A stretch of DNA of 64,000 nucleotides, from positions 1-64,000 of the forward strand of contig LWCA01000047.1 in assembly GCA_001642005.1 (NCBI GenBank), written 5' to 3'. This DNA comes from Intoshia linei (Eukaryota; Orthonectida; Rhopaluridae). Position 1 is the stretch's first letter. Each line of letters opens with the position of its first letter. The position numbers were made by a program, and so were the translations under genes. This document shows, piece after piece, positions 39,426 to 50,971 of this stretch. The notes beneath the pieces were generated by a model. The model saw nothing but the letters and a program-made list of their open reading frames with translations, did not search any database and was not told the DNA's origin.

Positions 39426-40076
39426 CAAAGCCGTTTTAAGGCATGGGCAATATGGGCTGTAATCCAGGGCCCCTCATTAAAACAGGCCCCCAAATTAATA
39501 AAAGTACTTTACATTTATATCTTAAAAAGAGGCCCCAATTTATTAAAAAATACTTCACAATTATATCTTAAGAATCAGTTTATAAGTTTATTGAAGTTTA
39601 AACTTTTTCTAAACTAAAAATAATTAAGAATGAACTTCGAAATTGCTTAGCTCAACCTCGTTTGAATGCGCTCTCCTTAATGTCAATTGAGAATGATATC
39701 AGTTTTGATAATATCATATCTGATTTCTCTCAAAAAAAAGTAAGAAAACAACATTTGTGAAGAATTGTCAAGAATTTTTTGTGAGTGCATGGTGCGTATT
39801 TTCAAATGAAAAAATAAACTTTGTTCATTAATTAATGTAAGTAGGTTTTTGTAAAAGAAATAAAAGTTACTAGAAACCCACATAATATATTTTAATGCTT
39901 TTATTAATACTCAATGAAATAAACCTCTAAGTCTCCAACCAACAGTATGCCCTGTCTTCTAAACAGAAGACCTAAATTTTTTTTATCGCTTCGCTCGAAA
40001 TTTTAAAGGGCCCGGCCCTTATTTGCTGCCCAATTAATTATTTTGCCTACGGGCCGCCACTGCACCTAAGGCTATT
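39426..40076 (+). repeat. Repeat family C (AAGCCGTTTTAAGG / GGGCAATATGGGCTG), copy 1
   Basis: The left block TAAGGCATGGGCAATATGGG with CCAGGGCCCC matches, inverted, the right block of the element at 53757-54370. The right block carries GGGCCCGGCCCTTATTTGC and CGGGCCGCCACTG. The GC content at both ends contrasts with the AT-rich middle. A partial relative starts at 43522 (CAGAGCCGTCTTAAG). Confidence 0.65.
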
Positions 40077-40724
40077 GCATAATTTGCATGTAATAAAAAT
40101 AATTTTTAGACAATTTATTTTAACAAAGTACTTTTGGATTACCAATCTTTCCACGAATCATTGGTTCAATTTAATTTAAATATTATAGAAATTTAAATGT
40201 TAAAGTACTATCAATCCTATTCTATGCACTATCCTATTTAAACCCAGACAGTTCACAATAGTTCAAATATTACATAAATGTAAGAAAAATCGTTACGTCA
40301 TCAATGCATTGTAAATTACAATTTGTAATAATGGAAATATCACAAGCCCATTTTAAGAAAGGTTAATTACATATTTTTCATTCGAAATGTATAAGCCTAA
40401 TAATTATAACACATATTTTATAAGGCTATTAAAGTAAAAAAATAATATAATTATCACGATTATAATGACCCATGTGATAGAATTTCGGCTAAAAACGATG
40501 ATATAAAATTACCAGTTGTTTATCAATCAAATCTACTAAATTTGATACTACAATATGTATCAATACAGTAAAGGATAATCAATTTTAGACTTATATAAAT
40601 AAGGTTAAATAACTGAATTATCGTTATAATCGTATTGGAATTTAAAGTAACAAGTGAATTTGAATCTAGTTTTATTGTATTTTGATTATTTCAGACTTTT
40701 ATTGAATAAAATTGAAAAATTTAA

Positions 40725-41967
40725 ATGGTTAATACGAACGAGGTAATTTTGAGGCATTAACCACATTATTTAACTAATAATTCAGAATGGTAAAATTATG
40801 AATGGAAACTCCAGTAAAACTCAGGTAATATAAATTAAATTTTCTTAGTAACGCATAATCTATAATTTATAATGCAGATATTCGAACCCATGTTAAATGA
40901 AGAAGAAAAACGATACGTCATGTTTCCCATTAAATACGATGATCTTTGGAAAATGTACAAAAAGGCAGTAGCCTCTTTTTGGACAACTGATGAAGTTGAT
41001 TTAAGCCATGACGTTTCTGATTGGAACGATAAATTAAATGACGACGAAAGGCATTTTATTAAACACGTTTTGGCTTTTTTTGCAGCAAGCGATGGCATCG
41101 TGAATGAAAACTTGGTAAATAGTTTTAAAAATGAAAAAATAATTAAAATTAGGCAGAAAGGTTTATAAACGATGTTAAAGTATTAGAAGCTCGTTGTTTT
41201 TACAGTTTTCAAATAATGATTGAAAATATTCACTCGGAAATGTACAGTTTGCTGATTGACACTTACATAAAAGAAAATGATGAAAAGTATAAATATTTCT
41301 ACTGTATAATTTTGCAATTTAAATAGGAATCGTTTGTTCAATGCAATCGATACGATGCCCTGCATACGAAAAAAGGCAAATTGGGCATTGAAATGGATTG
41401 GGGATGACAGTCCATACTCTCATAGAGTTGTAGCATTTGCTGCTGTAGAAGGAATTTTCTTTTCAGGTTCATTCGCTTCCATTTTTTGGTTGAAAAAACG
41501 ATGTCTAATGAAAGGACTCACTTTTAGCAACGAACTCATCAGTCGAGATGAGGTATTCATTATTTCTTAGTTTATATATCTTTCAGGGGTTGCATTGTGA
41601 CTTTGCTTGTTTGATGTATGATCATTTAAAGGTTAAACCTATGGCAGAACTTGTAACACGTATAATTACTGAAGCTGTTGCAATTGAACAAGAATTTTTA
41701 ACTGACGCTTTGCCCGTTAGACTAATCGGCATGAACCATGATTTAATGTGTCAATATATTGAATTTGTTGGTGATTACCTTTTGCAAAATCTTGGACAAC
41801 AAAAAGTTTACAATTCAGATAATCCCTTTGATTTCATGGATAATATTAGTATTGGAGGAAAGACAAACTTTTTTGAACGACGAGTAGGAGAATACCAGAA
41901 ATCTGGTGTCATGGACAGTATCAAGAATTGCGACAATTTTGAATTTTCATTGAATGCTGAATTTTAA
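40725..41967 (+). CDS. RRM2: Ribonucleoside-diphosphate reductase small subunit (R2)
   Basis: R2 houses the di-iron tyrosyl radical that drives reduction of ribonucleotides to deoxyribonucleotides, pairing with the large subunit R1 in the cytosol. Exons: 40725-40742, 40786-40824, 40878-41114, 41153-41286, 41327-41552, 41587-41967 (TAA); 344 residues, in frame throughout. The metal ligands and radical residue are visible in sequence order: D91 (FFAASDG), E122 and H125 (IENIHSEMY), radical Tyr129, E184 (AVEGIFFSG), E218 and H221 (SRDEGLHCDFA). The spacing equals that of the mouse/human enzyme. The C-terminus FSLNAEF matches the R1-binding tail FTLDADF of vertebrate R2. The N-terminus is short, like p53R2, and no KEN box was seen. 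Four introns are only 35-55 nt. The first two coding exons (18 and 39 nt) were chosen because they join in phase to an ATG; they are less certain than the rest. Confidence 0.96.
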
Positions 41968-42719
41968 TTTAACAATTTATAAATTAAATTTTTATTGTAT
42001 TATCAACAGCTGGGAAGATTATTCTTTCTAAATGGATATTACTAAAAATTATATCAGGTGAGAATTTTTTTATTACGAAATTGAAGTGAAATTTTCTTAA
42101 ATCATATAAAAATTCAAATACATACTAGTCTAATAGTTAGGGTATTAACGTTTTTAGGGTATTTTGGAAAGTAAATGATGTTCTAAATTAGAGCTTCACT
42201 TTGCATTTACCATCAAAATCACTGCTTAAAATATACCATTTTTTATTTGAACTATTGATTATTTACGAGACGTTCATAGATATTTTTAGTGGTCATTTTT
42301 TACAAGTCAAATTAATTTAAATCAGTATAGTTTTGTTATATCATCTAAAAAAGGTCACTTTTCGAGTGTCAACTGTAAAAATGAATGTTTTAATTAAATT
42401 TTGATTCGGAAAAACCGGTGGGCGTGAAATGGTCCGAAATACGTACGTACTTGTATTAAAAAAAATTTTAAATCATTGTTTTAGAATGATTTATAAATGA
42501 AAAATGTGGAGAAAGATTAAAAACATACAACATCTGAGGTATTATCTACAAAAATGTCTTCGTCTTGTTCCAATATTTTTGGTCCTATAAAGCGTCTAAA
42601 TGTTTGTATATTCATAAAAGGCATAGGTATATAAATCAAGGTTCCGATATACATGCATTGCATATTGTTTATTAATTGATCATTCATCAGTAATTATTTT
42701 ATTTATTTCAGTAAATATA

Positions 42720-42990
42720 GAAACCAGTGCAAACCTACCGTACACAAAACCCTCTTAGGGTCTCAACGAAATTTTCGTAAAATGGAGGCATCATTATTCC
42801 AAATTTAGCATTAAAAAAATTATATCAATCAATATATAAATATTTTGTGTTAAATTTCAACCCAAGGCCATTGATAGGTGGCTAGACTACATATGACACT
42901 ACGCATCGTCTTATTTTTCATATATTGTCATATTTTTTATTTTGGGGTAGACTCGGCTCTGATTGAGACTATCCATTTTTTGCAATTAAA
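42720..42990 (+). repeat. Repeat family D, copy 1
   Basis: Contains AACGAAATTTTCGTAAAATGG followed by a shared 200-bp AT-rich stretch and GGTAGACTCGGCTCTG, matching 46480-46745 in the same orientation. Diverged inverted copies are at 50510-50820 and 56105-56430. Confidence 0.7.
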
Positions 42991-43521
42991 AATTAATAAC
43001 AGTTCGTTTTTTGTAACATAGTTAATTAAGGGCATCTACAGTTTTGTGGTTAATTATGATGAATTTAAACATCATTAAAACCCAAAAAACACCCAAATCT
43101 GATAATACTTAAAATAATGTATTTTTAATATTCATCTCAAAATTTTTATATTAACCGTTAAATGTCAATAATTGCATTTGGTAAGGTTGGCACTACGTTG
43201 TTAGTTTGATTTATATACTTTCAGGATATTACAAAATTATTATAGAAAATTTAATATTAAGGCTCTATAAGACATTATGACAAAAAATAAAATATACTAT
43301 ATTTTTAAATACATTCTCAAAAGAAATGCATCATAACTACCCAAATGTTGACTAAAAAAGTAATAACAGTACATACAGTAATGTAGTAATGTAGTAATGT
43401 TCAGAAAATTAAACTCTATCGAATGTGCGTAAAAATATTGCGGCTAGAATTTAAAAACATGAGTTAATTATTAAAATATATAATTATTTTTGTATAGAAT
43501 ATTAGAATTATATAATTATAC

Positions 43522-43640
43522 TCAGAGCCGTCTTAAGTCATACGTGGAAGATGGGGTTGAATGATACACAATTATCAAAAAATTATATAAAAAGGATTAA
43601 AAAAAAACCCTGGGCCAAAGCACTTCAAAATATGAATAAT
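43522..43640. repeat. Repeat family C, partial copy
   Basis: CAGAGCCGTCTTAAGTCATACG with CCCTGGGCCAAAGCACTTC downstream resembles the left part of the inverted family C element at 53757 (CAGAGCCGTCTTAAGCCACT). Its right boundary is not clear. Confidence 0.45.
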
Positions 43641-44366
43641 GAGCAAAATTTAATTTATTTTGTATAGTGAATTTCATAGTAATAATTATTTCTATAACAA
43701 TTAATTTTAAATTTATATTTTTTTATATTTATTCAGTTTTTTCATTGGAATCGGTTTTTTATCAATTCGGTGATGATTCACTAGACGATAATTTTGCGCA
43801 TCTTTATAGCTATTTGTATAAAAATTTTTATATTTAAAATAATGTTTTTAAGAAAATTGTCATATATTAGTTACTGTGGGCGATATATTGTTCAAAACTT
43901 TAAAGGCGATGCCTCAGGGTTTTTTTAATAGTTGAGAGGTAAGACTGGGTGCAAATTGAATATTTTCAAAATGTTCATATGGTGGAAAGGTGTACTTTTA
44001 ATATAAAAATTAGTTCACACCCCTAATACATATATAAAAAATGTTTTTGATTTCCCTTTCCATTGTTTAATCTAGCGTTTGGAAAATTTTTTTCAGTTAC
44101 TCCACGGGAATATAAAAATACAACAAATTTAAAAAACCACAAAAAAGAGTGTATTCATTTAGAATAGTATCCTGCCATACGTATATATAGAGATTATATT
44201 TTTGAAATGACTCAATTTGATTTACTCAGAATAAAAAATGTTCGTGTGTTAAGAGTTTATTGAAATGAATTTCCCGTTTGGGACTATATACGCATTTTGA
44301 ACCAAAAAAATTACTTGGATATATATTCTTGACTATTACTCAATATATCGTGTATTTTTTTAATAG

Positions 44367-47300
44367 CTAAATGTAATATGAAATTGGTTCTATAATTGCA
44401 TTACTTGATTTTTTTACATTTAGAGTTAATGAATCACGTATCCATTCAATATTTTTTTTAGGTTCAGAACGGTTGTAAAAAGTGTCCCAATATCTAAAAT
44501 TTAATTATAATAAAAAAATATACATTTAAAAAACATTCAACGAGGTTCATTTAACGTTACATTTTTAGATTTTTAAATCATTTAAGATAACTTACCATTA
44601 CAAATTTTTATAGTTTCAATACAGATAATGTAAAATTCAATGTAGATAAATGGTTTTAAAAATATAAAAAAGGAACTAATTAATTATGTTGTAAAAACAA
44701 TATATAATAAATCGTAAGAGATCTAATCACATACCTAATTTGGTAGGGTGAATCCAATGGTAAAATATCAATTTTGTGTAAATAATATTTATTTATATAT
44801 TTGTCTTTATCCTTTAATAAAACAGGCCATAACATGCAAGTTTTTTTAGAAAAACTAAAATTTTATAAAGATTAAATTACAACTGAAAAATACTATTCTT
44901 TTCTTTCTTTTATACAATTTGATAAAAATGTTCCAAATCTGCACATGAACATTTCATCCAAAATTCTAATTAAAAAGCTTTCATTATATTGAAATTCAGA
45001 CGGAAAATTGCTCAAAATCTGCCAACAACATTCAATAAACTGTAAAAACACTGGAGATTTTTCATCATTTTTCGTATTTAAAAAATCACAACGATCTCTA
45101 AATTTGTGACCAAAGTGTATCCAATCTTTCTCAATTAACTCCTAAACGGTGATATTAAAATAGTATAATTATTAAATTTACTATTAGTCCGTCAATAGTT
45201 CGATAATGTGGTGACAACATCATTTGCGTCAACGAACAGGTTTGTGCTGTGCGATCCCACCCATCTAATTATTGAAAACGCAATTACATTTAATTTAAAG
45301 TGTATCAATATTTTTATCCATAGAATATAAATGCAAAATATATTACCAGAACAGTGTGACAATACAGGATTATTTTGGATACAAACATACTAAAAAATAA
45401 TAATGTAAATAAATAAAATATAAAAAATGAAATGTTACTTTGGCCATGCACTTTGATGCATCTATAATTGTTAGAATATGCTTAAGCCAAAAACTGTTTG
45501 AAATGTTGTAATTAAATTCACTTTGGTTAACAACTTTTTTAGAAGCTAAACCAATTAAGCAATGCACAAATGTATAAAACCTTTCATCATTTGTTTTAGA
45601 CTATTTCTGATGACATGAATATTTTGCATATTTTGGTAAGAAAATTTTATATTTTTGTAATTTTTCTCCTTTTCGTAACCCTTTCCAGCAGCCATATTAA
45701 AATAAATATTTTTCTAGACAATCAAAATAAATTTAAACTACAAAAAATAAAAACCAAAGGACGTAAATCAACTACATTAATGATATTTGAATCGGTAGTT
45801 TTCAAAATTTGTTTAATAAAAAGTTCATCACCCAAAGAACGTTTATCAAATCCCGATTTAGGTTGGCTGGATCGACAAATAGGGATATATTGATCTTTTG
45901 TTCGAAAAATGTAAGTCAAAATGGGCAAACGTCCTTTACATCGAAATTCTGCACATCTTCTAACAGTAGTATCTAGAACGCGAGCTGGAACAATTATGTA
46001 TTTAGGATAAGTTTCGCTAAGCTGTAAAGTTTTTTTAAAATATTAATAATATAAACGGTAAAATCAGAATTTAAATGAGAAATTTTCCACAGGTGTTCAG
46101 GTAAATTCATTCGTTTATATTGTGATTTAAGACTATAAAAGGAATCCTCTTCCCATCCGATATATAAATCTGACAGGTTCATTTTGTTGTGTTGGTAGAG
46201 ACAATAATTAACTAATTGGTCAATTTTTTCTAAAATTGTTAAAATAGTATAATTTTCAAAATTAATGCATATAACCGTTGATTTGTATTTTCAGTTAATG
46301 TGGAGAATCGTTAATAATAGGTTTATTTTACTAAACCTAATATGAAAATCCCCATTTATGAACTACATAATCTTATTATTACGAATAAAATTAAACGTAT
46401 AAAATAAAAACATATTTAGATAAAACCCAAGAAAAAATAATTTCAACAAAAAATGCATGCAAATATCACTAAACAGAACTCTCATCGGCAGTTCCGACCT
46501 TACTGTACCAGAAACTCCTCTTCGGTAGCCTCGACGAAATTTTCGTAAAATGGGGTTCATTTTTCCAAACTGAGAATTAAAAAATATATTCTTGAATATG
46601 AAAACTATTTTGTGTATTAAATTTAAAATATCATGGATAGATGCTAAAGGCAATAAGACACTACATATAGTATGGAAAAAATTATTGGGGGCCAATTTTT
46701 AATTTTCGGGTGGTTTCGAGCTAGGTAGATTCGGCTATGCTCATACGGGTATTTTTAAAAATTTTATCAAGAGTATTTTTTAAAAATTTATTTTTCGGAG
46801 TTTGGTTAATACCAGCGGATTTTTTGTTTAACGAGTGAAATAGATTATATTTTATTTATTTTTTTTAAATGAAATCACTCAGTCAGGGTTTAATAAAATC
46901 TTAAAATATTTATTCATGATGGAATATAAAGCAAAATTCTTCACATTGACTGAAATACTCGAGTCTCTCTACAATTCGCAAATCTTCTACATCGTCATAG
47001 AATATTGGGAAAAGTTGATGTTATTAAACAAGGGAGACCAACGTATCAAAACGGTTCTAAAAAAATCTAGTAATATACACGGTTAAGGTAACCATTTTTC
47101 CATTCCGAAAAAACACACCAATCCCCCTATTGACGAATTGGACAGAGCATACGGTAATAGATAAAATACTTGTCCAAAAAAATACTTATAGTTTTAATAG
47201 ATTCAAAAGTTTCTTGTATAAAAATGACATCTCCCATAGTATAAAATTCGACAATAATATTGAAAAAATTGTGACATTTTATGTAGCAAATTTTTTTATT

Positions 47301-47954
47301 GGTTTCAGATTGTTTAAAAGACTTTAAAATGGAATATGGAACCTAAATTTTTTTATTATAAAAAGAAAACTATAAACTAACAGGATATTCATGATATTCC
47401 ATTTGATGTTCAGTTTCAATTTCTAGGTTATTTCTGTCATATTGTCTATTTTTTATAATAAAATGATCTTCATTCAATGTAATTGAAATAAATTCTACAT
47501 TTTTTAATTCAATTATGTCTAATCGTTGTACGTTTATCGTCTAAAAAATAAAGATTAAAAAATAGCATCCATTTACTATGATTATACTACTAGTGGGAAC
47601 GATTTTTAGCGTTAGAATCGCATTCAGAATTAAATTTTGATTGAGGTGGAGCATTGATGGAACAAGTCGAACTGAAGAACATATTTTAATTAAAATAAAT
47701 AAAATTTTTAAAATATGAATAATTTTAATCGTTTTTTTTTTCAGGAATCTTTACATTTCAGCAAGGTATGTCAAATTAGTTTCATGCAAAATAACCAAAT
47801 ATATCAATTGTAATTATTAAACATATCATACTATCTGGAATTTGGCGATAATGAATTCATCAATTAACAAAAAATCTTCCATAATCAATATTAAATTCGA
47901 CACTGGCTCACCCCGATGATCGTTAATTGATAGGATTTTAATTTTTTTAGGTTG
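44367..47954 (-). CDS. MTMR6: Myotubularin-related phosphoinositide 3-phosphatase, MTMR6/7/8 type
   Basis: This family removes the 3-phosphate from PI3P and PI(3,5)P2 on endosomal membranes. Coding exons in transcript order: 47954-47832, 47540-47382, 47321-47186, 46229-46057, 46021-45755, 45713-45581, 45545-45439, 45389-45347, 45264-45182, 45141-44894, 44854-44735, 44493-44367 (TAG); 572 residues in frame. The first three exons encode a PH-GRAM domain (VSNLILIMEDFLLID, ICYIKCHNFFNIIVEF). The phosphatase domain follows: QYKRMNLPEHLW, RRCAEFRCKGRLPIL, CRSSQPKSGF, NMAAGKGYEKEKNY, QNIHVIRNSL. The intact CX5R site is HCSDGWDRTAQTC, so an active enzyme is predicted; an intron falls within the D codon. 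FGHKFRDRC, SPVFLQFIECCWQ and KTCMLWPVLL match MTMR6-8 more than MTM1. No FYVE domain or long coiled coil was seen. The few residues before 47954 and the start codon were not found, and the gene symbol is chosen by subfamily only. Confidence 0.9.
46480..46745 (+). repeat. Repeat family D, copy 2 (in MTMR intron)
   Basis: TCGACGAAATTTTCGTAAAA and the following 200 bp parallel copy 1 at 42720, ending near GGTAGATTCGGCTATG. The open frame on the opposite strand here (46363-46695) is repeat sequence. Confidence 0.7.
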
Positions 47955-48276
47955 CTGCACCCTATTTTATATTTTTAAATAAACTGGTTTTTTTAGATTT
48001 TACAGACAATTTTAAAATAAATCATTATAAAAAAATAAGTTTTTTATGGACTCAATTGATCCATATGGACAACTTTGGCTATCCTTGCTTTACTGAAAAA
48101 ATAAAAAATTAAAAATTAAAAAAGAATTATACTGTTTACAGATCAAAGGAACAGACGTAAGAAAAAAGAATAGTCTATTAATCATAAAGTGAAAATATTT
48201 CAAAATTAAATAAAATCAAAGATAGAGGATACAAAAAAAGTTTTTTTATAATTAGCTCTATGTGGCTGGATCAGAA

Positions 48277-48508
48277 CAGGGCCGTGGAGAGGGCTACTGC
48301 CATATGACCCGGTCTACAATCATGAAGGGTCTTTTTTAATTTATTAATAGGTAATGTTGGAAAATTTCGATAACCAATGAGACTTCCAACGATTATTTTT
48401 AATTTATAGATAATGAACGATCATAAAAATCCCATTTTTTAAAAAATTTTCATAAGCTGTCTACAATTTCCATCTGACCGGGCCTACTGCTAGCTCTCCA
48501 CGACCCTG
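48277..48508. mobile_element. hAT-like MITE (CAGGGCCGTGGAGAG ends)
   Basis: The 15-bp ends CAGGGCCGTGGAGAG and CTCTCCACGACCCTG are inverted repeats around 232 bp. A solo left end of the same family lies at about 30168 (CAGGGCCGTAGAGAG). No target duplication is clear. Confidence 0.7.
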
Positions 48509-49289
48509 GAGACACACAATATGAGAGGATTAATGTCCAAGAAAAAGACGGGGATATTAAACTTTATACTCCAAACTACTCAGAAATTTCAATAATAACA
48601 AAATTACTCAGATCTGAAGTAATGGCGTGGTGAAAATATATTGATTTTTCATATGCATTTCATAGTTCAGAATTTTAAGTTTTATTGCTCACATATATAA
48701 ATTATATGTCAAAACGTATGATCTTTATACTATGGGATTAGTTTTTATTTCTCTACTAAGATTTTAATTTATATTTGTTGATAAAATAATTTTAATTCAA
48801 ACGTGGCTCGTAGTGGTTAAGGCTTAACTCCATAATTCACCAGTATTTTAACAGGAGGGTCAAGATATAAGAGAGTAAAATATAAATACACATCTACTAT
48901 AAATCACACCATTTTCTAAAAGGGTGTGCCTTATATCAAATATTACTGTACTTCACAATGAAATGTGTTGGTGTGTCAAATTAAATAAACAAGACAAAAA
49001 CTAAAACATGAAATATTCGAAATAGAAATCACCTTAATCTTGGACGTATCGATTTTTAACATTTCAGCTAAAATTCTTCAACATTTTTATATTGCAGTAT
49101 CAACTGTTGTTTATTTAAATAAACAAGTTACGAATCTTGAAAATAAAAATTGTATGTAATGATTCATATGTGGATTTAAGAGAATTTAACAATTAGTCAA
49201 TAAATTAACAAGTAAAAAAATTCACAGACTCGTGAATATTTTTAAAATGTTTCACCCAATTGTAATATTCAAGATATACCATCAATAGC

Positions 49290-49935
49290 AGAGGTGTCAA
49301 TTAGGGAATGATATCCGATTAATTGATTAATCGAAAACCCGGTTAATCGCTTACAATAATCGGAATATTATTCAAATAATCGGATTTTTAAAAATTTCAT
49401 AAATATATCAGTGAAATCATATATCACATTACTTTTTACTTTAAAATGAATTATTCCATCTTAATTTTTTGTTTGTTAACATTAATTAAATTTAGTAATT
49501 TGTGGTTTTGGCCCTGAAGATATAATATTTTTAAAAAATTTTGAAATTTATGACAATTTTTATGATTTTAAAATCCGTATCAGCGTATATATTTTTTTTA
49601 AATTCTCAAACTCGTTTGATTTTCAAAAAAAAGGACAATTGGGATTTTTAACCCGAAAGATGTAAGCTTGGGATGTTGAAATTTATTTTGCGAGCACCCC
49701 CGGTAAAAACTGTAATTGAAATGTGGACTTTATAAAATTCTAAGACGAATAGTTATGTAAATAAAGTGGAACACCACACACAAACAAAAATTGCGTAGCA
49801 TATTATATAAGTAAGGATTATTGGTTTTTATGTTAAAAATTTTGAATTCCGATTAATCGGATAATCGTTTTTCAAATAACCGGAATCATTCGATAACCGG
49901 TTTGTCAAATTTTCGAATAATCATCACTCCATAGT
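49290..49935. mobile_element. TIR element split by a nested family H insertion
   Basis: The outer arms carry runs of the palindromic words CCGATTAAT, AATCGGATAATCG and ACCGGTT: left about 49290-49395, right about 49845-49935. Between them sits an H copy (49425-49822, ending GCATATTATATAAGTAAGGA). The order of events is therefore outer element first, H later. Confidence 0.65.
49425..49822 (+). repeat. Repeat family H, copy 7, 5'-truncated
   Basis: Begins inside the family at ATATATCACATTACTTTTTA, then GACAATTGGGATTTTTAACC, and ends CACACACAAACAAAAATTGC, GTAGCATATTATATAAGTAA. It lacks the left end, so it shows that the right end is the stable boundary. Confidence 0.7.
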
Positions 49936-50290
49936 GTCAATTATGCGGCCCTCGGGGCATTTGTGGCCCCAATTATGAATTGTGTGACCCGCATTATAAT
50001 ATAAATTTTTATTTTTTTTATAACAATTTTTTACGCATATTTCTTATTTTACAGTTTTGTCATATATTTTTTATGATATATTTATTCATTGTTACAATTT
50101 TAACATTATTTTTACACTTATTTATTTTAATTGTTTCATATTTTATTTTATGAATTAAAATTATTATAAATTAATTAAATTTGTTAGTTTTAACATAATT
50201 TTTTGAGTAAAGATTTTTTTTGTGCGGCCCACGTAATAATTTTTTTTCACATTTGGCCCGCTAAGCAAATTGAGTAAGATACCACTGCTA
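49930..50290. repeat. GTGCGACCCGC-type repeat
   Basis: TTATGCGGCCCTCGGGGC, GTGTGACCCGCATTATAATA and TGCGGCCCACG / TTGGCCCGCTAAGC resemble the element at 2708-2983. The ends are imprecise. Confidence 0.45.
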
Positions 50291-50509
50291 TTGATTCAAT
50301 AACAACTAGTCAGTAAAAATGTTGTCCTCTCAGAGGACTACTCTCTTCTTTATTTTTTGTTATTGTAATATAAAAATACATTTTGAATAATCTGTAAAAG
50401 TTAACTTCTCTCCTAAAGATTGGTTTTCTCATTTGGCTTCGATCGGGTTATTTTCGACTCTGGTAGTGTTAAGATTAGAATAACAATGAAATAATTCAAC
50501 TAATAATGA

Positions 50510-50820
50510 TATATGACAACCGATCCGAACGTACAAGCCTCTAGGTCACCAGAAAATGAAAAACAGGTCCTTTACAAAAAATTTCACACACGATGCGTTC
50601 TATTATATAGCCCCTAGTCACCTCTCTAAGATGGTTGACTTGATATTTTCAATTACACACAAAAAATAGTTATGATATTCACGAATATAATTTTTGTACT
50701 TGTAAATCAATTTGAAAAAATGAGAACCTATTTTACAAACATTTTGTAAAGTTCCCGAAAAAAGATCTCTGCCAGAGACTCTCTGGTACGGTATGTTCGA
50801 GGCTGTAAGGCAATACCATG
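50510..50820 (-). repeat. Repeat family D, copy 3, inverted and diverged
   Basis: ACACACAAAAAATAGTTATGATATTCACG and CTCTCTGGTACGG are read here as separate anchors: the first is shared with 56240-56280, the second inverted with the left end of 46480. Confidence 0.5.
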
Positions 50821-50971
50821 TAATATATATACCAACGAACTTTAATAATTTAATTTTAAAATAAAAATTTTAATGAAATGTAATAAGTAAATGTTAAATG
50901 AATGTTGCTAATAAGTACATTCGAAACAATTCCCATGATATAGATACAAACATAAATTTAAAAACAGGGAA

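Larger units (their letters stand above)
38401..40724. other. Intergenic space filled with two repeats
   Basis: Between the short protease and RRM2. It holds an inverted H copy (38537-39110) and a GC-rich element (39426-40076). The last 650 bp before RRM2 are AT-rich and should contain its promoter. No gene was seen here. Confidence 0.6.
41968..44366. other. Intergenic space between convergent RRM2 and MTMR
   Basis: 2.4 kb with no convincing gene. It holds a family D repeat (42720-42990) and a partial family C element (from 43522). A minus-strand AATAAA at 44256-44261 may be the polyadenylation signal of the MTMR gene. Confidence 0.5.
47955..50971. other. Repeat-rich intergenic space between divergent MTMR and CFAP46 genes
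   Basis: 3 kb that must contain the MTMR first exon and both promoters. It holds a 232-bp TIR element (48277), a nested TIR element with an H insertion (49290-49935), a GTGGCCC-type repeat (49930-50290) and an inverted family D copy (50510-50820). No further gene was seen. Confidence 0.5.

Noticed and set aside
46363-46695. 110-residue minus-strand open frame
   Set aside because: It overlaps repeat family D inside an MTMR intron and resembles no protein.
47130-47327. Plus-strand open frame of 65 residues
   Set aside because: It is the complement of the MTMR PH-GRAM exon 47186-47321, whose minus-strand reading aligns with the family.
48803-48865. tRNA-like words GTGGCTCGTAGTGGTTAAGGC (A-box like) and GGAGGGTCAAGAT (B-box like)
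   Set aside because: No cloverleaf can be formed. At best a decayed tRNA-derived SINE, and the support is too weak to list.
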